A stretch of DNA of 32,098 bases. Source: an uncultured Opitutia bacterium. GTDB lineage: Bacteria; Verrucomicrobiota; Verrucomicrobiia; Opitutales; Opitutaceae. The first letter of the stretch is position 1. Each line of letters opens with the position of its first letter. A model generated the notes under the pieces. That model was not told the origin of the DNA, searched no databases, and saw only the letters and a program-made list of their open reading frames with translations. A program made the translations under genes and the position numbers. The DNA lies in the NCBI GenBank assembly GCA_903820035.1, contig CAIJFT010000015.1, forward strand, positions 1 to 32,098, read 5' to 3'. Positions 20,301 to 26,942 of the stretch are shown here, piece by piece.

Positions 20301-20394
20301 CCGGCTCGGCCGCCGAAACGGCCGCACCAAAACCAAGCAGCGAGAGCAGAATCGAGGCGAGGCGCCTCCAAGGAGACACAGGGGGGGTGGGCAT
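17368..20394 (-). CDS. TonB-dependent outer-membrane receptor
   Basis: 1008 aa. The start at 20394 gives a signal peptide (MPTPPVSPWRRLASILLSLLGFGAAVSA). The mature N-terminus has 'LSPFVVSTEGDEGY' (residues 40-53), a TonB-box-like region common in Verrucomicrobia, then a plug domain (about 55-170: 'TPAAISVLTREFLDDIGAENV', 'RGFTESVITRDYLPN', 'VDRADVSRGPNSILYGASRPGGAFN'). The rest is a beta-barrel ending in an aromatic residue (AWTVRATYGF). There is no carboxypeptidase-like N-terminal extension and no SusD-like partner next to it. Such receptors move oligosaccharides, siderophores or other large ligands; the sulfatase immediately upstream in the same direction points to glycan fragments, but the substrate is inferred. 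The leader before ATG is pyrimidine-rich (ACCCCTCCCC). Confidence 0.92.
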   Translation of the reverse strand: MPTPPVSPWRRLASILLSLLGFGAAVSAAEPVAEKSIVNLSPFVVSTEGDEGYRAANTLSGTRMNASLFQTPAAISVLTREFLDDIGAENVADMLKYSMSSDNDRTDSSGGLAQAWDVRATIRGFTESVITRDYLPNMVQSRGILANDRFNVDRADVSRGPNSILYGASRPGGAFNLNAKRAVLNGRQKTAQLTVGRFAKKRSEADFAFPLIKDKLALRTNAMVEDRGGWFEFEMLKAKGVAVATTYQPFQNTQVRAGVERMVRQQVAPGNFPQADFGYSRWVLNGAPRAPNPLQPATNPAPSLLRVINTLQAVYAPQIRAQPFRLSTTGADMRPDLAGTQGPGFFETISAGAAPSGGTVDDPFYGQVIPANAYLAGPGRSTDNNYTLASVFLDQRVGPVSVELGYVRTNYYRGFTQPNANAVGDPNPVLPGAYWADGDSVIAAGRLPGSLLPDLARANPLVGLPYVQSQALRQLFDQRSETWRATVGYELDLARRRAWLGRHSFAAAWQKERSYFGNGNIAEFNLAPGNSQPIDSATNTILRRTYLEFDKPGGVRGALDAWANPIPESPGMKAGFVFNSLYPWVAQTNTSGMLALQSRWAGDRLVFTGGYRRDRAEVMDANAGGERLPNSTNAWLVRPYRFEGAPLTVNNGATKTLGAVVTALPWLGLSYNQSQSVFPQGAFKDIFARVLPPIEGDGRDYGVRLMLLGGRLSANLNVYRADGANQFQPALNTPKNNISTAANAVLTTLRARGQSLPPSVAAAGITLLNTESQARDASDLAGRGTEIEITGRLAPGWSLTLNLARNQLTQANILSDSMAFLGSVKADWEKSPARLDDTPAAVATFVRARDGTPQRDFVTTPATFADVYAYGLAVADPFLRGTGKAPFAHVEQTFNTFSSYRFGNDAPRFARGVRAGLGANYRGPAVIGYDAANNDAAILGRSALIWSGMLGKRFALSRGQSFDLQLNVENIFGQEARLPYSATAPGVIVRYLLPRVRHAWTVRATYGF

Positions 20395-20819
20395 GGGGAG
20401 GGGTATTGAATTCAACCGAGCCGAAAGCGGTGGAACGTCGGTAGGCGGGCAAAGCCAGCCGAGCGGGACAAGCCTTATCATCGGGGGGGGCAATCCGTCA
20501 GGGAATAGCACGGGGTCATGTGGACATTTTACGCCCCCCCCTTGGGCCCGTAGCCCGGCTCGCCTACCAATCAGCCTCCGGACCGCGGCGCTGGTTAATC
20601 CGGCAACGGCGCCACCACGACGGTGCGCTGGGCGCGGTGACGCCGCTCCGCGCCGGTCTGATTCAAAATGTAGCCCCCCCCCTGCTCCTTCCGCTTTTCC
20701 GGTGGGACCTGATGGGCCCATCGGGTCGGTTTCGTTTCGCTGATCCTCCGGCATCGGCCCGATGGGGACATTGGGCCGCACCCAGCTCGACCCCGGCCGG
20801 AATCAAACCGGCGCAGCCC
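20395..20819. other. 425-bp spacer with homopolymer runs and one palindromic element
   Basis: No gene is supported here. It holds a 10-nt palindrome TTGAATTCAA 12 nt before the receptor ATG (20406-20415), a G8 run (20483-20490), a C8 run (20534-20541) preceded by ACATTTTACG, a C9 run (20674-20682) preceded by AAAATGTAG, and the CGATG-type palindromic element at 20710-20773. Two possible GTAG heads occur at 20441 and 20550. It may be the remains of a decayed mobile element, but no transposase fragment was recognised. The receptor promoter presumably lies here; no convincing hexamers were found. Confidence 0.4.
20710..20773. repeat. CGATG-type palindromic element, copy 1
   Basis: Arms TGATGGGCCCATCG (20710-20723) and CGATGGGGACATTG (20760-20773) are inverted relative to each other at 10 of 14 positions, with a 36-nt spacer; the left arm contains a perfect 12-nt palindrome. 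The flanks 'GACC' before the left arm and 'GGTC.GTTTC' after it match the copy at 25726-25783. It begins 46 bp downstream of the sulfatase stop codon. Confidence 0.5.
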
Positions 20820-22508
20820 TCACTGTTTCTTTTTGCCCCTCTTCGGCGCGTCGGCGGGGGGCGGATCGGTGAACGCAAGCTTGGTGGTTTCGTCCATCTG
20901 CTTCGTCCACAGCGATTCGAGCTCGCGCACCTTCTCCGGCCGCGCGGTGGCGAGATTGTTTTGTTCCCCGCGGTCGCGGCTCAAGTCGTAGAGTTCCCAG
21001 CCACCGCCCTTGAGCGCGACTAATTTCCAGTCGCCGGCGCGGATCGCCCGGTTGCCCTCGTGCTCCCACCAGAGAAAGTCGTGCGGCACCGTCACATCCC
21101 TCGCCAGCGCCGAAACGAGGCTGCGCCCGGGGGCGGCGGGTAGCGGCTGCCCCTTCCACGTCGCCGGCTTTTGCGCGCCGGTGACCTCGAGCACCGTCGG
21201 CACGATGTCGACGAGGTGCGCCGGCGTGTGGCGGAGTTCCCCGCGCGCCGCGATTCCGGCGGGCCAGTGGGCGATGAACGGCGTGGAGATGCCGCCCTCG
21301 TGCACCCAGGTCTTGTGGCGGCGGAAGGGCGTGTTGGACGAGCTCGACCAACCGGGCCCGAGGCAAAGAAACGTCGTCGCGGACCCCATCGGGGCGTTCA
21401 GATCGTGGCCGTCGCCGCGCACCATCATCTCGGCGCTGGCGCCGTTGTCCGACGCAAAAAGAATCAGCGTGTTTTCAAACACCCCCATCGCCTTGAGCTG
21501 CGCGATCACGCGGCCGATCTCCTGGTCCATGCGATCGACCATCGCGGCGTGGATCGCCATCTTGGCCGCCTGAAATTCGCGCTGGCCCGGGTTCAATTCG
21601 GTCCAGGGCACCGGCCGGTTGACCTCGTTCGGCCCGAGCTTGGCGATATCCTCGGGAAACGCATACGGCGGGCCCACCTCGCGCTCCATCGGCGGCTGCG
21701 GGTGCGTCACAAGCCCGAGCTTCACCTGCCGCGCATAACGTTCCGCGGCGATCGCGTTCCAGCCCTTCTGATACGTGTCGCGGTACTTCGCGATGTCGGC
21801 CGCGGGCGCGTGCAGCGGGAAATGGGGCGCGGTGAAACAGAGATAGTGAAAGAAGGGCTGGTCGCGGAATTTCTGCGCGTGCTCCCGCAGGTACTTGATG
21901 GCGTGGTCGGCGGCCGCGATGGTGACGTAGTAGTCGGGCGTCTGCACGTTGGGCACCCCGTCGTCGGTGTTGCCGGGCGCCTTGAAGAAGTTGTTCTGCC
22001 CGTTGCCGATTTCGAAGCTGTGGTCGAAACTGTTGCGCAACGGCAGGCCGTCGATGTGCCACTTGCCCGAGTGATAATTGCGGTAGCCGGCGGTGTGCAG
22101 AAACTCCGACACGAGCGGCGCCCAACCCGGCCGCACGCCGCGCCCACCGCTCGCGATGCCGGGCACGATATCACGCCGCACCTGCTGCGCGTAGTAACCG
22201 GTCATCACCGCGGCGCGGGAGGGCCAGCAGCGCGCGGTGTTGTAGAATTGCGTGAAGCGCAGGCCGTTTCTCGCCAGCGCATCGAGGTTCGGCGTGGCGA
22301 TCTCGCTGCCATAACAACCCAGGTCGGAGTAACCAAGATCGTCGGCGAGGATGACGAGCACGTTGGGCTTCGTCGCGGCGCCGGCGGACCACGTTGTCGC
22401 GGTCAGCACGGACACCCATACGGCAAACCGGAGGCGAGAGGCGGTCGCGGACAGAAGCGGCGCAACCGTGGACCCAAGCAGGGTCAGCAAAAGGCGGGAC
22501 AGGTTCAT
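20820..22508 (-). CDS. Secreted S1-family sulfatase (arylsulfatase type)
   Basis: 562 aa. The start at 22508 is chosen because its leader resembles that of the gene starting at 8163 (CTTTCCCCAC); the N-terminus has two hydrophobic stretches before 'KPNVLVILADDLGYSDLGCYG', so the export signal is unusually long (about 45 residues) and a later start is conceivable. The catalytic signature is CWPSR with Cys at residue 94, to be converted to formylglycine. Further motifs: 'NYHSGKWHIDG', 'FFHYLCFTAPHFPLHAP', 'LILFASDNGASAEMM', 'GGISTPFIAHWPAGI'. The C-terminus ends basic (KRGKKKQ), like the other sulfatase. It precedes the TonB receptor in the same direction and may release sulfate from the same glycan. 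Confidence 0.9.
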   Translation of the reverse strand: MNLSRLLLTLLGSTVAPLLSATASRLRFAVWVSVLTATTWSAGAATKPNVLVILADDLGYSDLGCYGSEIATPNLDALARNGLRFTQFYNTARCWPSRAAVMTGYYAQQVRRDIVPGIASGGRGVRPGWAPLVSEFLHTAGYRNYHSGKWHIDGLPLRNSFDHSFEIGNGQNNFFKAPGNTDDGVPNVQTPDYYVTIAAADHAIKYLREHAQKFRDQPFFHYLCFTAPHFPLHAPAADIAKYRDTYQKGWNAIAAERYARQVKLGLVTHPQPPMEREVGPPYAFPEDIAKLGPNEVNRPVPWTELNPGQREFQAAKMAIHAAMVDRMDQEIGRVIAQLKAMGVFENTLILFASDNGASAEMMVRGDGHDLNAPMGSATTFLCLGPGWSSSSNTPFRRHKTWVHEGGISTPFIAHWPAGIAARGELRHTPAHLVDIVPTVLEVTGAQKPATWKGQPLPAAPGRSLVSALARDVTVPHDFLWWEHEGNRAIRAGDWKLVALKGGGWELYDLSRDRGEQNNLATARPEKVRELESLWTKQMDETTKLAFTDPPPADAPKRGKKKQ

Positions 22509-22587
22509 GTGGGGAAAGTGCACCGCGCAAAGCACGGCAGGAAACCACGGTACAGACCTTGCCCCGCAGGGCGAGCTCCACCTCATG

Positions 22588-22724
22588 ACGGAACCCGGTC
22601 CGAGATCGGCGGGCGTCACCTCCGTGCGCAGGACAAGTCGAACCGCGACTACGATTTCTTTCACCGCCATGACGAGCTCAAGCGGGCTCTCGTCGGCCTC
22701 GCCCTCGGCGTCAGCGCGCGGTGA
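22588..22724 (+). pseudogene. Possible gene remnant (coding-like plus-strand frame)
   Basis: In the 202-bp spacer between the sulfatase start and the PanE-like stop, one plus-strand frame ending in TGA at 22722-22724 reads as a plausible hydrophilic peptide (for example RDYDFFHRHDELK) with mostly G or C in third positions. It has no start codon or recognisable family and overlaps the end of the next gene by 14 bp. It may be a decayed 3' end of a lost gene or a chance open frame in GC-rich DNA. Confidence 0.2.
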
Positions 22725-23625
22725 CGCGCTTCAGTTCGGCATACAATGCGGCCAGCCGTGGCATCGCGAGCCCCGCGGCCTGAGCACGACGGAGCGGTTC
22801 GCCCCAGATCGCCTCCACCTCGACCTCGCCGCCGGCCAGAAAATCCACGAGGCTCGACGGACGATACGCACCCATGGTCGGCGTCACCTCGACCTGCGCC
22901 TGAATAAACGTTTCCGGAATGTCGTGGCCGAAAGCGCACGCCGCCGCCGCCACCTCGTTCATCAACGGTCGCACCTCGGCCGCGATCGCCGGATCGGCCA
23001 GGAGGCGGTCGGTCGTGATCCCGCCGCGCGCGACCGCGAGGCCGTTGAACGGCACGTTCCAAATCAACTTCTGCCAACGCGCCTCGTCGAGTTTGTCCAC
23101 AACGCGCACCTGCACGCCGCTACCCGCAAAGATCGCCGCGATGCCGCGAACGCGGTCGCCCGCGGGCCGGCCGAATTCGCCGAAGGTCATTTTTCCCGGC
23201 GTGTGATACCCGACGATTTCGCCCGGCGCCTCGCGCGTGACGCCGATGTAGCACAGGCCGCCAAGGACGCGCTCGGCTCCGACGATACCCGCCACGCACT
23301 CTTCGTTGCCGAGGCCGTTCTGCAGTGTGAGCACCGCCGTGTCCGGACCCAGCAAGGGTGGCAACAGCTGCGCGAGGGCGGCGTTGGCCGTCGTCTTGAG
23401 CGCGATGACCACGAGGTCGACCGGACCGATTTCCTCCGGCCGGGCAAAGGCCGCGACCGGCGCGTAACGCCGCGTGGCATCCCGCTCGCGCAACGTGAGT
23501 CCGTGGGCACGCACCGCGGCGAGCTCGCGGCGCAGGAGCAGCTTTACGTCGGCGCCCGCCAAGCCGAGTCGGGCCCCGTAATACGAGCCGAGCGCGCCGG
23601 CGCCGACGATGGCGATGGTTTTCAT
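22711..23625 (-). CDS. panE: Ketopantoate reductase family protein (ApbA/PanE-like)
   Basis: 304 aa, the usual length for the family. The N-terminus MKTIAIVGAGALGSYYGARL carries the GxGxxG nucleotide-binding loop (residues 8-13). 'LQNGLGNEE' (101-109) supplies the conserved Asn, and 'RWQKLIWNVPFN' holds the catalytic-type Lys at 186 and Asn at 190 and 194. 'RPSSLVDFLAGGEVEVE' near the C-terminus matches the substrate-binding helix. PanE reduces 2-dehydropantoate to pantoate with NADPH in coenzyme A synthesis; many paralogues reduce other 2-oxoacids, so the symbol marks the family rather than a proven role. It is cytoplasmic and lies between the peptidase and the sulfatase on the same strand. 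Confidence 0.85.
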   Translation of the reverse strand: MKTIAIVGAGALGSYYGARLGLAGADVKLLLRRELAAVRAHGLTLRERDATRRYAPVAAFARPEEIGPVDLVVIALKTTANAALAQLLPPLLGPDTAVLTLQNGLGNEECVAGIVGAERVLGGLCYIGVTREAPGEIVGYHTPGKMTFGEFGRPAGDRVRGIAAIFAGSGVQVRVVDKLDEARWQKLIWNVPFNGLAVARGGITTDRLLADPAIAAEVRPLMNEVAAAACAFGHDIPETFIQAQVEVTPTMGAYRPSSLVDFLAGGEVEVEAIWGEPLRRAQAAGLAMPRLAALYAELKRVTAR

Positions 23626-23680
23626 TGGATCAGAGATTCACCGGAGGGAACGGAGTCGGAGTAAGAGTCATCCAGGTCGG

Positions 23681-23740
23681 GTAGCCGCGAGCGCCAGCGG
23701 GTGGTGTTTCTGCACCCGCCACCCGCTGGCGCTCGCAGCT
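23681..23740. repeat. Large REP-like hairpin with perfect 18-bp stem (family W)
   Basis: GCGAGCGCCAGCGGGTGG (23687-23704) pairs perfectly with 23719-23736 across a 14-nt loop. GTAG (23681-23684) precedes the left arm and extends the pairing with two mismatches. It lies 60-120 bp downstream of the peptidase stop codon and upstream of the PanE-like gene. A 14-nt piece of the right arm (CGCCACCCGCTGGC) recurs at 25659-25672. A transcript with this stem would be a strong barrier to 3' exonucleases. Confidence 0.6.
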
Positions 23741-23797
23741 GCACGGGAATCAAGCGCGCTCCGTTTCCTCCGTTTACCTCCTGAAAGCCAAACCCGC

Positions 23798-25639
23798 TCA
23801 CCACCCGCGGGCCACGACGATTTCCTCGAGGGCTTCGACCGCCCCGGCTCCGCCGCGGATGGCTTCCGCCCAGAATTGCTGCTGCGTGATATCCCAACCG
23901 AGCGTGCGGCGCACCGCCTCCTCGCAACTCGCGCTACCCGTCTCGCGGAGGAAGGCCTCGTACTTCGGCAGGAAGCCCGCGCCCTCGCGACGGAACTGCT
24001 GAAACAGCGCCTGGCTGAGCAGAAAGCCGAACGTGTAGGGGAAATTGTAGAACGAGACGCCGGTGATGAAGAAGTGCATCTTCGACGCCCAGAACCACGG
24101 ATCCTCGCCGCCGACTTCGAGCGAGTCGCCGTACACCTCGCGCTGCACCGCGGTCATGAGTTCGCAAAGGCGCGTGGGGCTCACGATGCCGTGCTTCCGC
24201 TCCTCGTAGAAGCGCCGCTCAAAGATGAACCGCGCCGGAATGTTCAGCAGGTAGGCCGGCGTGTGGTTCGTCTCCATGTCGATGAGGAACGCGCGCCGCT
24301 CCGGCGAAAGCCCGGGCTCCGCAAGCAGGCCGTGCACGAGGATTTTTTCGGCAAACGTCGACGCCGTCTCGGCAAGCGTCATCGGATAATCGCGGGCGCA
24401 GGGTCGCAGGCCGCCGAGCACATGCGTGTGCCAGGCGTGGCCCGCCTCGTGGGCGAGCGTCACGACGTCGCCGACGGTGCCGGAGAACGTCATGTAGATG
24501 CGTTCCTGTTTCGTCACCGGCGAGCCGGTGAGAAACGCGCCGCCGCGCTTGTTGGGCCGCTTCTCCGACTCGATCCAGCGGTCGCGCACGATGCCGCGGA
24601 AATACGCGCCGAGTTGTGGATACGCGGAATCAAAGGCCGACTGCACCGCCGCCACGCCTTCGTCCCAGGAGTAGTTCGGGACCGGCGCCAGCGGGCGCGG
24701 CGCCTCGAGGTCGTACCATGCCAGCGCGGGCGTGTGCTGCACCCGGGCCCCGAGGCGCAGGATTCGGCGGGGCAGGTCGTAGTTGGCCGCAATCGCGGCG
24801 AACATGGCGTCGATCGTCTCGCGCGAGACCGCGGCGTCGTGCAGGGGAGCGTCGAGGAAATGATCGCGGCGACGGCGCGCGTAGAGCGTGTGCCGCGTGC
24901 CGGCGAGGCCGTTGAGCGCGGCCGCGCACACGTCGCCGTGCGCTGCCCACGTGGTGTTGCCATCGCGAAACGCGGCCTGCCGCAGCGGGCGGTCCGGCTG
25001 GGCCATCAGCGCGCGGCGTTGTGCCATCGGCACCGTCTCGCGCCGGCCGTCGGGATGCACGAGCTCGAAGTTCATCTTGCCGCCAAGCGTATCGTAGAGC
25101 CGGCCCCACGCTTCGAACCCGTCGACGCCCAGGTCGGCCGCCAAAGCCTCCTGCTCCGCGGTCATCTGGTAAACCGCTTCGGCATGTTGGCGCTGCACGC
25201 CGTGGGCCGCGCCCTGCAGCGCCGGTTCGGCGAGCAGGACTTTGAGCACGTCCGGACCAGCCGGGCGGATCGCGCGGAGGAGTTGCGTCTTCACCTTGCC
25301 GAGTTCCGCGCCGACGAGACCGAGTGCCGCATCCTCGGCCTGCACCGCTTCATCGGCGGCGTTTGCGGCCCCGAGGCAACCGAGATAGGAACCGAGGTGC
25401 GAGTGGCGCGCGCCAAGATCCTCGAGGACCGCGAAGGCGGCGGCCCACGCGGCGAGCGCGGCCCGGTCAAGCTGGGCGGCGGTGGCCGGCAACACCGGCA
25501 GGGCCGTGGCGCGGGTTAGCGCCGCGGCGATCTCGGTGCGCAGGGCGAGCTTGAAGGCCCGGTACTCGGTACCGTCAAAGGACGGAAAGTATCCGGTGAG
25601 GTCCCACGTGCGCGGCAGGGCGGCGGTGTTGGTCGACAT
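23798..25639 (-). CDS. pepF: M3 family oligoendopeptidase (PepF-like)
   Basis: 613 aa, normal length for bacterial oligoendopeptidase F. No signal peptide, so cytoplasmic. The zinc site HEAGH lies at residues 397-401 ('TLAHEAGHAWH'), and the third ligand Glu is in 'MTLAETASTFAE' about 26 residues later. The N-terminal half is the helical region typical of the family ('TWDLTGYFPSFDGTEYR'), and the C-terminal 'FYNFPYTFGFLLSQALF' and 'GWDITQQQFW' match the substrate-channel part. It degrades short peptides. It sits between the BMC operon and the PanE-like gene in the same direction; no functional link to either is evident. Confidence 0.92.
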   Translation of the reverse strand: MSTNTAALPRTWDLTGYFPSFDGTEYRAFKLALRTEIAAALTRATALPVLPATAAQLDRAALAAWAAAFAVLEDLGARHSHLGSYLGCLGAANAADEAVQAEDAALGLVGAELGKVKTQLLRAIRPAGPDVLKVLLAEPALQGAAHGVQRQHAEAVYQMTAEQEALAADLGVDGFEAWGRLYDTLGGKMNFELVHPDGRRETVPMAQRRALMAQPDRPLRQAAFRDGNTTWAAHGDVCAAALNGLAGTRHTLYARRRRDHFLDAPLHDAAVSRETIDAMFAAIAANYDLPRRILRLGARVQHTPALAWYDLEAPRPLAPVPNYSWDEGVAAVQSAFDSAYPQLGAYFRGIVRDRWIESEKRPNKRGGAFLTGSPVTKQERIYMTFSGTVGDVVTLAHEAGHAWHTHVLGGLRPCARDYPMTLAETASTFAEKILVHGLLAEPGLSPERRAFLIDMETNHTPAYLLNIPARFIFERRFYEERKHGIVSPTRLCELMTAVQREVYGDSLEVGGEDPWFWASKMHFFITGVSFYNFPYTFGFLLSQALFQQFRREGAGFLPKYEAFLRETGSASCEEAVRRTLGWDITQQQFWAEAIRGGAGAVEALEEIVVARGW

Positions 25640-25658
25640 GCGCCGAACAAGACGCAGT

Positions 25659-25672
25659 CGCCACCCGCTGGC
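25659..25672. repeat. Partial copy of the family W hairpin arm
   Basis: CGCCACCCGCTGGC is identical to part of the right arm of the hairpin at 23687-23736. Here the pairing partner is missing, so this is a fragment or a degenerate copy. It lies in the 177-bp spacer upstream of the peptidase gene. Confidence 0.35.
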
Positions 25673-25725
25673 AAACGGGGAAATGGCGCGGCAGCGCGAG
25701 CGCCCCCACTGCCTTTGGGGGGACC

Positions 25726-25783
25726 CGATGTCCCCATCGAGTCATTTCATTCCACCTCACGTAACCGCCCGATGGGGACATCG
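25726..25783. repeat. CGATG-type palindromic element, copy 2, at the end of the BMC operon
   Basis: CGATGTCCCCATCG (25726-25739) and its exact inverse CGATGGGGACATCG (25770-25783) are separated by 30 nt. Each arm is itself a small palindrome (CGATG...CATCG). The element starts 33 bp downstream of the dehydrogenase stop codon, the last gene of the BMC operon, and resembles the copy at 20710-20773, which is likewise just 3' of a minus-strand gene. A terminator or 3'-end stabiliser role is plausible. Confidence 0.55.
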
Positions 25784-25816
25784 AGCCCCACCGGATCGGG
25801 GACGTTCAGGCCCGCC

Positions 25817-26746
25817 TCAGGCGCCTTTTACCTTCGCGAAGGTTTCGTTCAGCGCGCGGGCCGAAGCCTGCAACGCCTGAACCTCCTTGGGCCACAGTTC
25901 GACTTCGACGTGCGCGAGCGCTCCGGCGCGACCCACCACCGTCGGGACGCTGAGGGCGACTCCCCGCAGACCGTAGGCGCCCTGCTGCACCGTCGAGACC
26001 GGGAGCACCTGGCGTTTGTCGTGGGCGATGGCGTGCACGACCTCGGCGATCGTGAGGCCGACGGCCCAGCCCGCGCCGCCCTTGCGGCGGATGACTTCAG
26101 CACCGCTACCCTTGGTGCGCTCGAAGATCTGCGACTGAAACGTCGGCGTGCAGCCCGCCATTTTCGCCAACGGCAGGCCCGCATAGGTCGCGGAGGACCA
26201 CACCGGGAACATGGTGTCACCATGCTCGCCGAGAATCAGCGCTTTCACTTGAGTCGGGGCGAGCTTGAGGTCTTGCGCGATGAGTGAACGGAAGCGCGCG
26301 GTATCGAGCATCGTGCCGAGACCGAGGACCTGCGACCAGGGCAGGTTCAACTTCGCCGCGGCGAGCTGGGTGAGGATGTCGACCGGATTGGAAACCACGA
26401 ACACCAGCGCATCTTTCCGCAGGCCCGCGGACTTCATGCTCTCGAGGATGCCGGAGAAAAGCGCGACGTTGCGGTTGATCAGATCGAGGCGCGACTCGTC
26501 GGGCTTGCGGCGCAGGCCCGCGGTGATGACGAAAATGTCGCTGTCCTTAGCCCGGTTGTAGTCGCCGGCGTAGATCCGCTGATCGGCGATCGACGAGGCG
26601 CCGTGGAGCAGATCGAGGGCCTCGCCCTCCGCCAGGTCGGCATTGGCGTCGAGAATTTGAATTTCCGAAACGATGCCCGCGCACTGGAGGGCAAACGCCG
26701 CGTTGGAACCGACGCGGCCGCCGCCGCCGATAATGGAGACTTTCAT
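25817..26746 (-). CDS. Lactate/malate dehydrogenase family enzyme of the BMC operon
   Basis: 309 aa. 'MKVSIIGGGGRVGSNAA' is the Rossmann glycine loop and D33 ('QILDAN') suggests NAD preference. Catalytic residues line up as R86 ('RKPDESR'), N120 ('VSNPVD'), D148/R151 ('LDTARFR') and H175 ('GEHGD'), in LDH numbering R109, N140, D168, R171, H195. The substrate-specificity position 102 is Arg (R80), as in malate dehydrogenases, while position 107 is Glu (E84), as in lactate dehydrogenases. The enzyme therefore has mixed signals. In BMC loci of this type a member of this family is thought to balance NAD/NADH. No signal or obvious encapsulation helix is seen, so it may work outside the shell. It is transcribed after the aldolase with a 196-bp gap. 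Confidence 0.85.
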   Translation of the reverse strand: MKVSIIGGGGRVGSNAAFALQCAGIVSEIQILDANADLAEGEALDLLHGASSIADQRIYAGDYNRAKDSDIFVITAGLRRKPDESRLDLINRNVALFSGILESMKSAGLRKDALVFVVSNPVDILTQLAAAKLNLPWSQVLGLGTMLDTARFRSLIAQDLKLAPTQVKALILGEHGDTMFPVWSSATYAGLPLAKMAGCTPTFQSQIFERTKGSGAEVIRRKGGAGWAVGLTIAEVVHAIAHDKRQVLPVSTVQQGAYGLRGVALSVPTVVGRAGALAHVEVELWPKEVQALQASARALNETFAKVKGA

Positions 26747-26802
26747 GGAGAGGGAGGAGGGAACGTGAGAGGGAAAGGGACTGGCTGGGTTGAGATCCGA
26801 GC

Positions 26803-26919
26803 GATGAGGGTTGAGCGGGGGCCGGGACGACGGAGGGCTCGCCGGCTCTGACTTTTAGCGGGCGAACCTGTCGCGCGAATCGGGTGCACGTTTTGTACGA
26901 TCAACGCTCAACTCTCAGC
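26803..26919. repeat. Inverted repeat in the aldolase/dehydrogenase spacer
   Basis: The 15-nt segments 26803-26817 (GATGAGGGTTGAGCG) and 26905-26919 are inverted copies matching at 13 of 15 positions, 87 nt apart. The right side is built of heptamers (ATCAACG, CTCAACT, CTCAGCT, CTCAAAC, 26900-26927). In the transcript the arms could fold this spacer between the last two genes of the BMC operon. Confidence 0.4.
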
Positions 26920-26942
26920 TCTCAAACGTCTCTTGGCTGCGC

